Assembly: GCA_964620425.1 (NCBI GenBank)
Contig: CAZUGV010000010.1
Span: 1 to 64,000, forward strand
Direction of reading: 5' to 3'
From: DASXUG01 sp964620425
GTDB lineage: Bacteria; Pseudomonadota; Gammaproteobacteria; Burkholderiales; Methylophilaceae
DNA: 64,000 bases
The notes beneath the pieces are model-generated. The model saw only the letters and a list, made by a program, of their open reading frames with translations, made no database searches and was not told the origin of the DNA. This document shows, one piece after another, positions 9,306 through 18,254 of this stretch. The translations under genes and the position numbers were made by a program. Numbering within the stretch: the stretch's first letter is position 1; each line of letters begins with the position of its first letter.

Positions 9306-10811
9306 TTAAACCCGTTTCACATGCAAATTCACACTACCGCGATTATTTTCGTAAAAATGCCAAGCATCATTGGCAAACGCATAAAAATACCCAGATTTCT
9401 GCACTTGATACCGACAACCATTGCCAATCAAAAAGGTTTCATGTTTAGCAGGTGCGCCACCTACCGTCGGCTCTCCACCATTAGCAATTACACCAACCAA
9501 GGCGAACCACGGGTAATCTTCTTCTCGTTTGGTCAGCAGTACGTTCGCGCTAGGATTTTGCGTAACTTGTTGCCACACGCCTTCCAACTTACCTACCAAA
9601 TCCAACCCTTGGTGTATCAATTGCCCCATATGACTGCTACCTTCCTGCGGTGAACCATCAGGGCCAGTCTTAATATTGTCATCAATCCACTCACCAGTCG
9701 CTGTAAACTCGTACTCCTCACCCGCACTCATATAAACACCTGTGCGATTCCATTCATCAATGGCATACACTCTTAACTGCATTTCATCATGCATATTCAA
9801 CCACACCGTATGCATATAGTTTTTTTCAGTAATCGCTGGGTCTGCGTTTCTATCTTTAGCACTTTGATGAACATCGGGCGCATTTACTGGTGGCACACTT
9901 CGCGGCTGTGAGCCTAAATACTTCAGATACCCTTTGTAGGTGTTATGCAACACATCCTGAAAATTTGGTTTGATTTGGCTGATTTTTTTGGGATTAAACG
10001 CCACGCCAAATGGAGTCACCTCATCAATCATCCACTTTAATGCAGCATCAGATAAACCCGTTTGCACATAGCCGCCACCCACATCAGAATGCCCACCAGG
10101 AAACCAAATCTGCTGAGCATCGCAAGTTGGGGGAATATTCACCCACAAAGTTGGGCTAAAACTTGCGCGTTGCTCATCTATCGCCAAGGCGTGTCGTGCG
10201 ACTCTCACCTGATCGCTCAACTCTGTGTCATGAAAGCGCAGCTTTAAAAAGTTATCCATCAAGCTTAACAAAGCGAAAGTATCGGGAATGCCCAACGCTC
10301 CTACCGTATCCCACACTCCAATAAAATCAATCTTCACTTGGTCTGGCGTGGTGATATGCTTCCATCCACTTCCCAACCAATCGGCACTGCGCTCGCGGTA
10401 GCCTTTTTTATAAGCTACATCTACACGATCCCATACTTCATCATCCTCCAAATTATGGGTATCTAAAATGCCACAGCGCGTTAAAAAGCCACTCAAGCTT
10501 CGCGCTGTGTAAGCACCTCGGCTAAAACCAAATAAAAAAATCTGGTCGCCAGGTGCATAATGACTGCACACCCATTGGTAAGCACTCTTAATGTTTTTAC
10601 TCAAACCATCACCAAAAGCGCCACCAAACACTTTATCGTTCAAGCTAGGGCTAGTGCCCACGCCCGGGTGATAATACGCAATCTGTGCTTCTGGTTGGCT
10701 ATGGTCTAGCGCAAAATACAATTTCCCCACATTGGTCGGCACGGGCACGCCATCATGCTCTTGCTCTAAGGTATTCCAACTGCCATCACAACACACTATC
10801 AGTTTTTTCAT
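9306..10811 (-). CDS. DUF2235 (Tle1-like) alpha/beta hydrolase with LecA-like C-terminal domain
   Basis: A 501-residue protein. The N-terminal DUF2235 domain (KKLIVCCDGSWNT, HPGVGTS) has the lipase elbow GFSRG at 95-99, making Ser97 the likely nucleophile. It also contains WDTVGALGIP and FPGGHSDVGGGY. Proteins of this family include type VI secretion phospholipases (Tle1). From about residue 350 a beta-rich domain follows the pattern of the Pseudomonas galactophilic lectin LecA, including ANDAWHFYENNRGS, where D482, N489 and N490 align with LecA calcium ligands. The ATG at 10811 has an AAGGAG site; an upstream ATG at 10859 lacks one. No Vgr, Hcp or PAAR gene is in the window, so secretion is unproven. 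Confidence 0.87.
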   Translation of the reverse strand: MKKLIVCCDGSWNTLEQEHDGVPVPTNVGKLYFALDHSQPEAQIAYYHPGVGTSPSLNDKVFGGAFGDGLSKNIKSAYQWVCSHYAPGDQIFLFGFSRGAYTARSLSGFLTRCGILDTHNLEDDEVWDRVDVAYKKGYRERSADWLGSGWKHITTPDQVKIDFIGVWDTVGALGIPDTFALLSLMDNFLKLRFHDTELSDQVRVARHALAIDEQRASFSPTLWVNIPPTCDAQQIWFPGGHSDVGGGYVQTGLSDAALKWMIDEVTPFGVAFNPKKISQIKPNFQDVLHNTYKGYLKYLGSQPRSVPPVNAPDVHQSAKDRNADPAITEKNYMHTVWLNMHDEMQLRVYAIDEWNRTGVYMSAGEEYEFTATGEWIDDNIKTGPDGSPQEGSSHMGQLIHQGLDLVGKLEGVWQQVTQNPSANVLLTKREEDYPWFALVGVIANGGEPTVGGAPAKHETFLIGNGCRYQVQKSGYFYAFANDAWHFYENNRGSVNLHVKRV

Positions 10812-11230
10812 ACTTAGCTCCTTATTCGGTTCAAAAGTAACTGCTACCTTAAATTGCACTTACCTCGATAAATAAATCAACAGAACTTACTAAACAAAAA
10901 CACCCTGCCAAACAATTTTAAGCCCTGCATAATTTAAACTATTTTTACTCAAAAATGAAGTTTTTTTGGTATTTATTATGGAATTAATTGGAATTTAACA
11001 TCAAACCCAAAGAGGGCAGATGAACTCACGCTTCATCCACAGGGCACTGCCCAAGTAACGCATATTTATCTCGCTGATTTTAGTTAATTATTTTATAATC
11101 CAGCGCTTATTTAAAAAATTAATGTTGTTGAATTCTTGACCAAAACCTTGCAAAGAGTTACTGTCTAGGGTTACGCTCAACCAGCTAATACTAAATTAGT
11201 CATTAATATAAAGTTAACCAATATAAAGTT
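10812..11230. other. Intergenic region between the DUF2235 gene and ilvB
   Basis: About 420 AT-rich bases between divergent genes. It holds a clover-like fold at 11014-11052 (outer GGGCAG/CTGCCC, inner GATGAA/TTCATC). A perfect TATAAT at 11094-11099 lacks a good -35. Just before ilvB the string AATATAAAGTTA occurs twice. I found no leader peptide rich in Ile/Val/Leu codons, so classical ilv attenuation is not supported. Confidence 0.4.
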
Positions 11231-12958
11231 ATGGAACAATCCAACACACAAATGACAGGCGCGGAGATCGTAATTCGCTGCTTGCAAGAGGAAAAAGTAA
11301 AGTTTGTTTTCGGCTACCCTGGTGGGGCTGTGCTGCATATTTACGATGCCATTTTTAACCAGAACTACTTTAAACACGTACTCGTTCGCCATGAGCAAGC
11401 TGCAGTGCATGCGGCAGATGCTTTTTCACGCGCAACAGGCGAAGTCGGCGTTGCTTTAGTAACCTCTGGCCCTGGCGCAACCAATGCAGTCACAGGCATT
11501 GCCACTGCCTATATGGATTCTATCCCGCTTGTTGTGATTAGCGGCCAAGTACCTAGCCCAGCGATTGGCATGGATGCATTCCAAGAAGTTGATATGGTGG
11601 GCATTACCCGCCCATGCGTAAAGCATAACTTCTTGGTGAAAGACATTAAAGATTTAGCATCCGTTATGAAAAAGGCGTTTTACATTGCTGCAACTGGCCG
11701 CCCAGGCCCTGTAGTGGTTGATATTCCTAAAGACATCACCATGCAGATGGCGGAGTTTGCTTACCCAGAAAGCGTTGAGATGCGCTCTTACAGCCCGATT
11801 TTGAAAGGCCACACAGGTCAAATCAAAAAAGCGGTGAATTTGATGTTGGGCGCAAAACGCCCCATGGTTTATACAGGTGGCGGCGTTATTCTTGGCGACG
11901 CGGCTGAGCAATTGGTTAAATTAACTCGTAAACTCGGCTTCCCGATTACCAACACCTTAATGGGTTTAGGCGGCTATCCTGCTACAGACAAACAGCATCT
12001 TGGCATGTTGGGTATGCACGGCACATACGAAGCCAATATGGCAATGCAAGAGTGTGATGTGCTGATTGCAATTGGCGCACGTTTTGATGACCGCGTAATC
12101 GGCAACCCTGCTCACTTTTTGAGCCGTCCACGCACCATTATTCATGTAGACGTTGACCCTTCATCCATTTCTAAACGCGTCAAAATAGACGTGCCGATTG
12201 TAGGTCACGTGCAATCTGTGCTGTCAGAAATGAACGAGCTTCTAGCAGCTGAAACCAAAACACCTGATGCCGCCGCATTAAGTGCTTGGTGGACACAAAT
12301 TGAAGCATGGCGCAGCAAAAAATGCTTAAACTTTGATCGCTCAACTGAAATTATCAAGCCACAATTCGTGGTTGAAAAATTATGGGAAGTGACCAAAGGC
12401 GATGCGTTTGTCACCTCTGACGTTGGTCAACACCAAATGTGGGCTGCGCAATACTACAAATTTGACAAACCACGCCGTTGGATTAACTCAGGCGGGTTGG
12501 GCACCATGGGCGTTGGCTTGCCTTACGCAATGGGCGTGCAATTAGCGCACCCAGAGGCGCAAGTCGCATGTATTACTGGCGAAGCTTCGATTCAAATGTG
12601 TATTCAAGAGCTTTCAACTTGTAAGCAATACAATATCCCAGTCAAAGTGATTACCTTAAACAATCGCTATATGGGCATGGTGCGGCAATGGCAAGAGTTC
12701 TTCTATGGCAACCGCTATTCAGAATCCTACATGAACGCCTTGCCTGATTTTGTGAAATTGGCTGAAGCGTATGGTCATGTGGGCATGAAAATCGAAAAAT
12801 CCTCAGACGTTGAGGCGGCACTGAAAGAAGCCTTTAGTCCTGCGCTAAAAGAACGTTTGGTGTTTATGGATTTCCAAACAGACCAAGCTGAAAACGTGTT
12901 CCCGATGGTGGAAAACGGCAAAGGCCTTTCTGAAATGATTCTAGCTGAAGATTTATAA
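11231..12958 (+). CDS. ilvB: Acetolactate synthase large (catalytic) subunit
   Basis: A 575-residue thiamine-diphosphate enzyme. It condenses two pyruvates, or pyruvate with 2-ketobutyrate, in the first common step of valine/leucine/isoleucine synthesis. N-terminal GYPGGAVLHIYDA and the catalytic Glu in LVRHEQAAVHAADA are present, as are the central FAD domain and C-terminal SDVGQHQMWAAQ. The ThDP motif reads GEASIQM rather than GDGSIQM and ends in LNNRYMGMVRQWQ. It is the first gene of the tight ilvBHC operon; ilvH starts 6 bases later. By similarity it belongs to the IlvI/IlvB type that pairs with a feedback-sensitive small subunit. Confidence 0.97.
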   Translation: MEQSNTQMTGAEIVIRCLQEEKVKFVFGYPGGAVLHIYDAIFNQNYFKHVLVRHEQAAVHAADAFSRATGEVGVALVTSGPGATNAVTGIATAYMDSIPLVVISGQVPSPAIGMDAFQEVDMVGITRPCVKHNFLVKDIKDLASVMKKAFYIAATGRPGPVVVDIPKDITMQMAEFAYPESVEMRSYSPILKGHTGQIKKAVNLMLGAKRPMVYTGGGVILGDAAEQLVKLTRKLGFPITNTLMGLGGYPATDKQHLGMLGMHGTYEANMAMQECDVLIAIGARFDDRVIGNPAHFLSRPRTIIHVDVDPSSISKRVKIDVPIVGHVQSVLSEMNELLAAETKTPDAAALSAWWTQIEAWRSKKCLNFDRSTEIIKPQFVVEKLWEVTKGDAFVTSDVGQHQMWAAQYYKFDKPRRWINSGGLGTMGVGLPYAMGVQLAHPEAQVACITGEASIQMCIQELSTCKQYNIPVKVITLNNRYMGMVRQWQEFFYGNRYSESYMNALPDFVKLAEAYGHVGMKIEKSSDVEAALKEAFSPALKERLVFMDFQTDQAENVFPMVENGKGLSEMILAEDL

Positions 12959-12964
12959 GTAAAT

Positions 12965-13456
12965 ATGAAACACATTATCTCATTACTCATGGAAAACGAA
13001 GCTGGCGCGCTTTCTCGCGTGGCTGGCTTGTTTTCTGCACGTGCTTACAATATTGAATCCCTGACAGTAGCACCTACCGAGGACGCTACTTTGTCACGTA
13101 TGACCATTGTCACCTCCGGATCGGATGAAGTGATAGAACAAATCATCAAACAGCTCAACAAGCTGATTGATGTTGTTAAAGTGCTAGACCTGAATGATGG
13201 ACGCTTTATCGAGCGCGAACTCATGTTAGTGAAAGTCAAAGCCACAGGCGCATTACGCGAAGAAATGAAACGTATCAGCGATATTTTTCGCGGTCGTATC
13301 ATTGATGTTGCGGATGGTAGCTATACCATTGAGCTGACTGGCTCAGGCTCTAAATTAGACGCATTTTTAGAAGCACTGGATAAAACAGTGATTTTAGAAA
13401 CCGTCCGTACAGGCGCTTCTGGCATTGGCCGTGGCGATAGAATTCTTAAAGTTTAA
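12965..13456 (+). CDS. ilvH: Acetolactate synthase small (regulatory) subunit
   Basis: A 163-residue regulatory subunit. It starts with an ACT domain (HIISLLMENEAGALSRVAGL, residues 3-22, then ARAYNIESLTV), where valine binds and inhibits the holoenzyme. The C-terminal half (RELMLVKVKATG ... RGRIIDVADGSYTIELTG) is the ALS_ss_C domain. It lies 6 bases after ilvB and 33 bases before ilvC, so it is co-transcribed with both. The length matches the family exactly. Confidence 0.97.
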   Translation: MKHIISLLMENEAGALSRVAGLFSARAYNIESLTVAPTEDATLSRMTIVTSGSDEVIEQIIKQLNKLIDVVKVLDLNDGRFIERELMLVKVKATGALREEMKRISDIFRGRIIDVADGSYTIELTGSGSKLDAFLEALDKTVILETVRTGASGIGRGDRILKV

Positions 13457-13489
13457 TCATTAATTTAGATACATCCTAGAGGAAGAAAA

Positions 13490-14506
13490 ATGAAAGTTTA
13501 TTACGATAAAGATGCAGACCTTTCCATCATCAAAAAGTTAAAAGTAACCATCGTGGGTTACGGTTCACAAGGTCACGCGCATGCGCAAAACCTTAAAGAC
13601 TCTGGCGTTAAAGTCACCGTTGGCGCACGTAAAGGCGGCGCTTCATACGCTAAAGCTGAAAAAGCGGGTCACGATGTTGAAGAGATCAGCAAAGCAGTCA
13701 AAGGCGCTGATTTAGTGATGATTTTATTGCCAGACGAAAACATGGCAGAAATTTTCCACGCTGAAGTGGCACCAAACTTGAAAAAAGGCGCAGCGTTGGC
13801 ATTTGCGCACGGCTTTAACATTCACTACAACCAAATCGTGCCTAACAAAGATTTAGACGTGATTATGATTGCACCAAAAGGCCCAGGCCACACTGTGCGT
13901 TCAGAATACCTCAAAGGCGGCGGCGTACCATCACTCATCGCGGTTTACCAAGATGCTAGCGGCAAAGCCAAAGACATCGCTTTATCATATGCAGCGGCTA
14001 ATGGCGGCACAAAAGGCGGCGTGATTGAAACTGATTTCCGTGAAGAAACTGAAACAGATTTGTTCGGCGAACAAGCTGTGTTGTGCGGCGGCGCTGTTGA
14101 GCTAGTCAAAGCAGGCTTTGAAACCTTGGTAGAAGCTGGCTATGCCCCAGAAATGGCGTACTTTGAGTGCTTGCACGAACTTAAATTGATTGTAGATTTG
14201 ATGTACGAAGGCGGCATTGCCAACATGAACTACTCAATCTCTAACAATGCTGAATACGGTGAATATGTAACAGGCCCACAAGTGATTAACGATGAATCAC
14301 GTAAAGCCATGAAGCAAGCTTTAGCTAACATTCAAAACGGTGATTACGCTAAGAAATTCATCTTAGAAGGTCGCACCAACTACCCAGAAATGACAGCACG
14401 TCGTCGTTTAAATGCAGCTCACCCAATTGAACAAGTAGGCGGAAAATTACGCTCTATGATGCCTTGGATTGCTAAAAACAAATTGGTAGACCAAAGCAAA
14501 AACTAA
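13490..14506 (+). CDS. ilvC: Ketol-acid reductoisomerase (class I)
   Basis: A 338-residue NADPH-dependent enzyme that isomerises and reduces acetolactate or acetohydroxybutyrate. The N-terminal Rossmann motif is VGYGSQGHAHAQNLKDSG. The catalytic knotted domain contains GVIETDFREETETDLFGEQAVLCGG, with the metal-binding Asp and Glu, and AYFECLHELKLIVDLMYEGGI. The length is that of class I KARI. A good AGAGGAA ribosome site precedes the ATG. A terminator follows at 14589, closing the ilvBHC operon. Confidence 0.98.
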   Translation: MKVYYDKDADLSIIKKLKVTIVGYGSQGHAHAQNLKDSGVKVTVGARKGGASYAKAEKAGHDVEEISKAVKGADLVMILLPDENMAEIFHAEVAPNLKKGAALAFAHGFNIHYNQIVPNKDLDVIMIAPKGPGHTVRSEYLKGGGVPSLIAVYQDASGKAKDIALSYAAANGGTKGGVIETDFREETETDLFGEQAVLCGGAVELVKAGFETLVEAGYAPEMAYFECLHELKLIVDLMYEGGIANMNYSISNNAEYGEYVTGPQVINDESRKAMKQALANIQNGDYAKKFILEGRTNYPEMTARRRLNAAHPIEQVGGKLRSMMPWIAKNKLVDQSKN

Positions 14507-14588
14507 TTTTAATTTCCAATTTCACTTAATAAATCGCATTTCTGAAAAGCAGATTTATAAAAATCTAGTGATATTGAGATTCAGTTTA

Positions 14589-14614
14589 GGGTATAACATT
14601 CACGTGTTATACCC
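14589..14614 (+). terminator. Terminator of the ilvBHC operon
   Basis: A 10-bp perfect stem (GGGTATAACA / TGTTATACCC) with a 6-base loop, followed by a T5 run. It lies 83 bases after the ilvC stop. Confidence 0.9.
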
Positions 14615-14742
14615 TTTTTATTTCAGTATCAGTAATAAAATCATGCAATCAACGCCTTGAAGTGCAAGGTTTTATAAACTTGGAATCAATCTGTTAAATT
14701 TTTTGATTTTAAAAAACACTATCTATTTAAATAAGCCCAAAA

Positions 14743-15585
14743 ATGCCAGAAATTAAAGTTCTACTACAATACGCCCTTCCCAAACATGCCATCACCGCCC
14801 TGGCTGGCTGGCTGGCAAATGCACATGCGGGAAAAGTAACGACAGCAGTAATTGCATGGTTTGTAAAACGCTACCAAGTGAATATGAACGAGGCCGAAGT
14901 GCCTAACATTAAGCACTATGCCACTTTTAACGACTTTTTCACCCGCCCACTCAAACAAGGGGCTAGACCACTTGCTGTAGCGGACTTTATTTGCCCTGTA
15001 GATGGTGCGATTAGTCAATTTGGCCTTATTGAAAAAGACCAGATTTTTCAAGCAAAGGGACATTTATATGCCACAAGCACGCTACTAGCAGGCGACGAAA
15101 AGGCTGCCGCGTACTATGAACACGGCCTGTTTGCCACACTGTATCTCAGCCCTAGAGATTACCACCGTATTCATATGCCTTGTGATGGCAAACTTCTCAG
15201 CATGACGTATGTACCTGGGGATTTATTTTCAGTGAACCCAAGCACTGCGCAAGGTGTACCCAATTTATTTGCCCGCAACGAGCGCGTGGTGTGTGAGTTT
15301 GAAGCGGCGTTTGGTAGATTTGTGTTGGTGTTAGTCGGCGCAACGATTGTGGGTAGCATGGCGACTGTTTGGCACGGCGTTATCAACCCGCCGCGTAGCA
15401 AAAAAATTCGTACTTGGAATTACACTAAGAAAAACATGACGCTAAAACAAGGTGAAGAAATGGGGCGATTCCTGCTAGGCTCTACCGTAGTGATGCTTTT
15501 CCCCAAAGACACGCTCAAATTTAATGAAGCATGGAAAACTGAAAAGCCCATCAAACTCGGTGAGTTGATGGGCAATACTGATTAG
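14743..15585 (+). CDS. psd: Phosphatidylserine decarboxylase proenzyme
   Basis: A 280-residue membrane-associated enzyme that makes phosphatidylethanolamine. The LGST motif near the C-terminus (G246-S247) is the self-cleavage site that yields the pyruvoyl-containing alpha chain. Other signatures are FNDFFTRPL, CPVDGAISQFG, LYLSPRDYHRIHMP and VGATIVGSM. The length is typical for the proteobacterial type. The stop codon (TAG, 15583-15585) overlaps the convergent rppH stop (15582-15584). Confidence 0.96.
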   Translation: MPEIKVLLQYALPKHAITALAGWLANAHAGKVTTAVIAWFVKRYQVNMNEAEVPNIKHYATFNDFFTRPLKQGARPLAVADFICPVDGAISQFGLIEKDQIFQAKGHLYATSTLLAGDEKAAAYYEHGLFATLYLSPRDYHRIHMPCDGKLLSMTYVPGDLFSVNPSTAQGVPNLFARNERVVCEFEAAFGRFVLVLVGATIVGSMATVWHGVINPPRSKKIRTWNYTKKNMTLKQGEEMGRFLLGSTVVMLFPKDTLKFNEAWKTEKPIKLGELMGNTD

Positions 15586-16142
15586 CTAGCCGTATCAGGG
15601 GCTAGACTCACTGAATCCTCAACCACAGACTGAGAGATCACTTCCACTGATTGACGGCGATGTTGTTTATCGCTGTTTAAATGTACAACAAGCTCATTCA
15701 ATGCAAGCCTATACACTTCGCGTTTAAACTCAATCACGCTTTCAAGCGGCACCCAGTAATCACTCCAGCGCCAAGCATCAAACTCAGGGTGCGAACTCGC
15801 GCGCAACGAAACATCGCAATCACGTCCAACCATACGCAACAAAAACCAAATTTGTTTTTGCCCTTTGTAGCTGCCACGCCATTCACGCTTAACCCAATTA
15901 TTGGGTACCTCGTAGCGCAACCAGTCGCGTGTACGCCCCAAAATTTTAACGTGCTCAGGCTTCAAGCCAACCTCTTCCATCAGCTCCCGATACATAGCCT
16001 GTTCAGGGCTTTCACCCTGTTTAATGCCACCTTGCGGGAACTGCCAAGAGTGCTCGCGAATACGCTTACCCCAAAACACCTGATTGTTAGCATTGCATAT
16101 AATAATGCCAACATTCGGTCGAAATCCATCGCGATCGATCAT
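15582..16142 (-). CDS. rppH: RNA pyrophosphohydrolase
   Basis: A 186-residue Nudix enzyme. By family it removes pyrophosphate from the 5' end of triphosphorylated mRNA and so starts RNase E-dependent decay. The N-terminus IDRDGFRPNVGIIICN is characteristic. The Nudix box is GGIKQGESPEQAMYRELMEE (about 38-57), and the RNA-binding region includes RTRDWLRYEVP. It has a short unstructured C-terminal tail (SLAPDTAS). It is convergent with psd and divergent from the YVTN gene. Confidence 0.96.
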   Translation of the reverse strand: MIDRDGFRPNVGIIICNANNQVFWGKRIREHSWQFPQGGIKQGESPEQAMYRELMEEVGLKPEHVKILGRTRDWLRYEVPNNWVKREWRGSYKGQKQIWFLLRMVGRDCDVSLRASSHPEFDAWRWSDYWVPLESVIEFKREVYRLALNELVVHLNSDKQHRRQSVEVISQSVVEDSVSLAPDTAS

Positions 16143-16377
16143 GACAAAATAACCTTAATAATTTACCGTATTTTTTCATATTTCGCGTTAGATTGAAAGC
16201 AATGCTTACATGCTTTTTCATTATTCGATTGCAACTCACTGAAAATAAATACAAAATATCTGACTTGCAAAACAATCTACAGTCACAGAAAAAGCACACT
16301 TGAACGAACACGGTAAACCAAAGCTATTCACAAGCGTTTTACACTTAACCAAGAATTACACCATCTAAGCAACCAAT

Positions 16378-17373
16378 ATGTTCTTTAATTTCACACGCAT
16401 CCTATCAACCACTTTAATCTCAATGCTTTTAGGCCTTGTGTTGAGTAGCCAAGCGCAAGCCAACAGCTTTGCCTATATCACCAACCAAGGGAGCAACACC
16501 GTTTCGGTGATTGACATAGAAACCTCAAAAATCATCGCCAGCATCCCACTCGACAAAGCGCCTGTGGGTGTGGCGCTCTCACCTAAAACGCAGCGTATTT
16601 ACATCTCAAATGCCAATAGCCAGACTATTTCGGTGATTGATGGCAAAACCAACCAAGTCGTCGATAGTATTGCTGTGAAAGTTCAGCCAGTAGGCATTGC
16701 CATTTCACATGATGGAAAAACGTTATATGTTGCAGATTGGGAGGGCGAGCAAGTGCTAGCCATTGACGCAAACCGCCCCACAAACCAACGCACCTTTAAC
16801 TCAGGCAAAACCCCTGCGGGGATGGTGGTAAGTGCAGATGACCGCCAATTATTTATTGCGAATCGCGATAGCAATGATGTTACGGTTATAGACACGAAAA
16901 CACTCAAACAAACCACCAAAATCCCCGTTGGCTTGCACCCATTTGCCCTCACATTTGGGCCAGATAATAAAACTTTATATGTAGTCAACGTAGTGAGTAA
17001 CACATTAACATTGGTTGATACTGGCAGCTTTAACGCATCAAGTAAAACATTTACTACTGAAACGGTTAAAACGGGGCAACACCCGTACGGTGTCGCAATT
17101 AGCCCTGATGGGCGTTGGATATACGTCACCAACAACCATGCCGATAGTATTTCTGTCATCGATGCACAATCTAAAAAAACCATCACCACCATTGCCGTGG
17201 GCGAGTTTCCTGAAGGCATTGATTACGACCGTGCAACCAACCGCATTTTTGTGGCGAATTGGGGTGCAGATAACGTCTCCGTGATTGATGCTAAAACAAA
17301 TAAAGTCATTAATATCATTGCCAGCGGTAAACTTTGTCGCTCGTTCGGGCGTTTTATTTATCAGTCGGAATAA
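16378..17373 (+). CDS. Periplasmic YVTN-family beta-propeller protein
   Basis: A 331-residue secreted protein. The signal peptide ends near residue 28 (SSQAQA). Seven to eight blades of about 40 residues follow, each with motifs such as VSVIDIETSKIIASI, PVGVALSP and IYVTNNHADSISVIDA. Such propellers in methylotrophs and other PQQ users are often linked to PQQ-dependent dehydrogenase systems. Here the neighbour is a MxaD-like protein, which supports a link to periplasmic alcohol oxidation as an inference. The final segment (GKLCRSFGRFI) is a normal closing strand, not a truncation. Confidence 0.85.
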   Translation: MFFNFTRILSTTLISMLLGLVLSSQAQANSFAYITNQGSNTVSVIDIETSKIIASIPLDKAPVGVALSPKTQRIYISNANSQTISVIDGKTNQVVDSIAVKVQPVGIAISHDGKTLYVADWEGEQVLAIDANRPTNQRTFNSGKTPAGMVVSADDRQLFIANRDSNDVTVIDTKTLKQTTKIPVGLHPFALTFGPDNKTLYVVNVVSNTLTLVDTGSFNASSKTFTTETVKTGQHPYGVAISPDGRWIYVTNNHADSISVIDAQSKKTITTIAVGEFPEGIDYDRATNRIFVANWGADNVSVIDAKTNKVINIIASGKLCRSFGRFIYQSE

Positions 17374-17696
17374 TTATTTTTTGGTAAAACTTTTGTACCC
17401 ATGATTTATCATTTCTATCAACAACATTGTTCACTCCCGCTAAACCGTAAAGGTTATCCGCGTAGCATATATGCGCTAAAGCGCATTATTCATACGTGAT
17501 AAGCGGGAATGACGAGAGGAGAAAAATCTTTCACACGACACCCTACAGCCAGCCGTTTTGTAAAAAATCGCATGAATTTGTCGCAAAATGTTAATTTTTT
17601 AGGTAAAGTCACGTGTCATTTTTTAGATGCACTATTTTTTATAGTTAAACGTTTTAAAGTCGTCGTTCTAATTTAGTTTTTACTGGAGAAACCTCA
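17374..17696. other. Intergenic region with a REP/MITE-like palindrome
   Basis: About 320 bases between the YVTN and MxaD-like genes. The notable content is a nested inverted-repeat element at 17430-17512 (listed separately). The remainder is AT-rich and probably holds the promoter of the MxaD-like gene. The ATG at 17697 is preceded by TGGAGAAACC. Confidence 0.45.
17430..17512. repeat. REP/MITE-like nested palindrome
   Basis: Outer arms TTCACTCCCGCT (17430-17441) and AGCGGGAATGA (17502-17512) are near-perfect inverted repeats. Inside are TTATC/GATAA and, at the centre, a perfect ATGCGCT-AA-AGCGCAT hairpin (17471-17486). The whole could fold into one long imperfect hairpin of about 80 bases. 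The end sequence resembles short repeats ending in TCATTCCCGC found in many bacterial intergenic regions. It could also stop YVTN transcription. Confidence 0.5.
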
Positions 17697-18254
17697 ATGA
17701 AAAAAATCCTCGCTTTTATCGCCCTAGCTGCTTTACCACTACTACCGCTTACAGCTTCAGCACACGGTGCTGCAGCCTTAAGATTTGAAAAAACCGTCAC
17801 TATCAAAGCCGCCCCAGCTGCTGTATGGGCATTGGTAAAAGATTTTGGCAACCAACAAGCTTGGCACCCAAACGTAGAATCTACTACCCTAGAAACTAAA
17901 AAAGATGAAAACGGTGACGACGCGACCTATCGCACTGTTAAATTAAAAGGTGGCGGCACCATGTACGAAAAACTACGCAGTGCAGATGACGCAAGCATGA
18001 AACTAAAATACGAATACGTGTTAGAAAAAAGTACGCTACAACTGGCTAACTTTTACCCTGCGATTACTGTGACCGCAGGCCCAGGGGCTGGCGAATCTAC
18101 TGTCTCAGTGAAAGGCAGCTACACTCGTGCAGATTCATCTAACATCCCTAAACCAGAACAAAATGATGATGCTGCGACTAAAGCGATTAACGAGTTTTTT
18201 GACCCAGCATTAGCAGGCCTTAAAGCAGTAGCGGAAAACCCTGCAAAAAAGTAA
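17697..18254 (+). CDS. MxaD-like periplasmic SRPBCC protein
   Basis: A 185-residue secreted protein. The signal peptide is cleaved near residue 22 (TASA). An SRPBCC (START-like) fold follows: TVTIKAAPAAVWALVKDFGNQQAWHPNVES, KLKGGGTMYEKL, and a closing helix with AINEFFDPALAGLKAVAE. The pattern matches MxaD, the accessory protein that supports the methanol dehydrogenase-cytochrome cL interaction in methylotrophs. No mxa or xox dehydrogenase gene is in the window, so the role is inferred from sequence pattern and the neighbouring beta-propeller. A strong terminator follows. Confidence 0.8.
   Translation: MKKILAFIALAALPLLPLTASAHGAAALRFEKTVTIKAAPAAVWALVKDFGNQQAWHPNVESTTLETKKDENGDDATYRTVKLKGGGTMYEKLRSADDASMKLKYEYVLEKSTLQLANFYPAITVTAGPGAGESTVSVKGSYTRADSSNIPKPEQNDDAATKAINEFFDPALAGLKAVAENPAKK

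Noticed and set aside
8484..10811. Type VI secretion effector-immunity locus
   Set aside because: DUF2235 includes Tle1 effectors, but no VgrG, Hcp, PAAR or Tss gene is in the window, so I keep only the lipase call.
10860..11230. ilv attenuator with leader peptide
   Set aside because: No short ORF rich in branched-chain codons and no terminator/antiterminator pair directly before ilvB.
15582..15585. Overlapping stop codons of psd and rppH as an oddity
   Set aside because: Short tail-to-tail overlaps of convergent genes are common.
17300..17373. Frameshifted C-terminus of the YVTN protein
   Set aside because: The closing GKLCRSFGRFI strand fits how such propellers normally end, so no truncation needs to be assumed.
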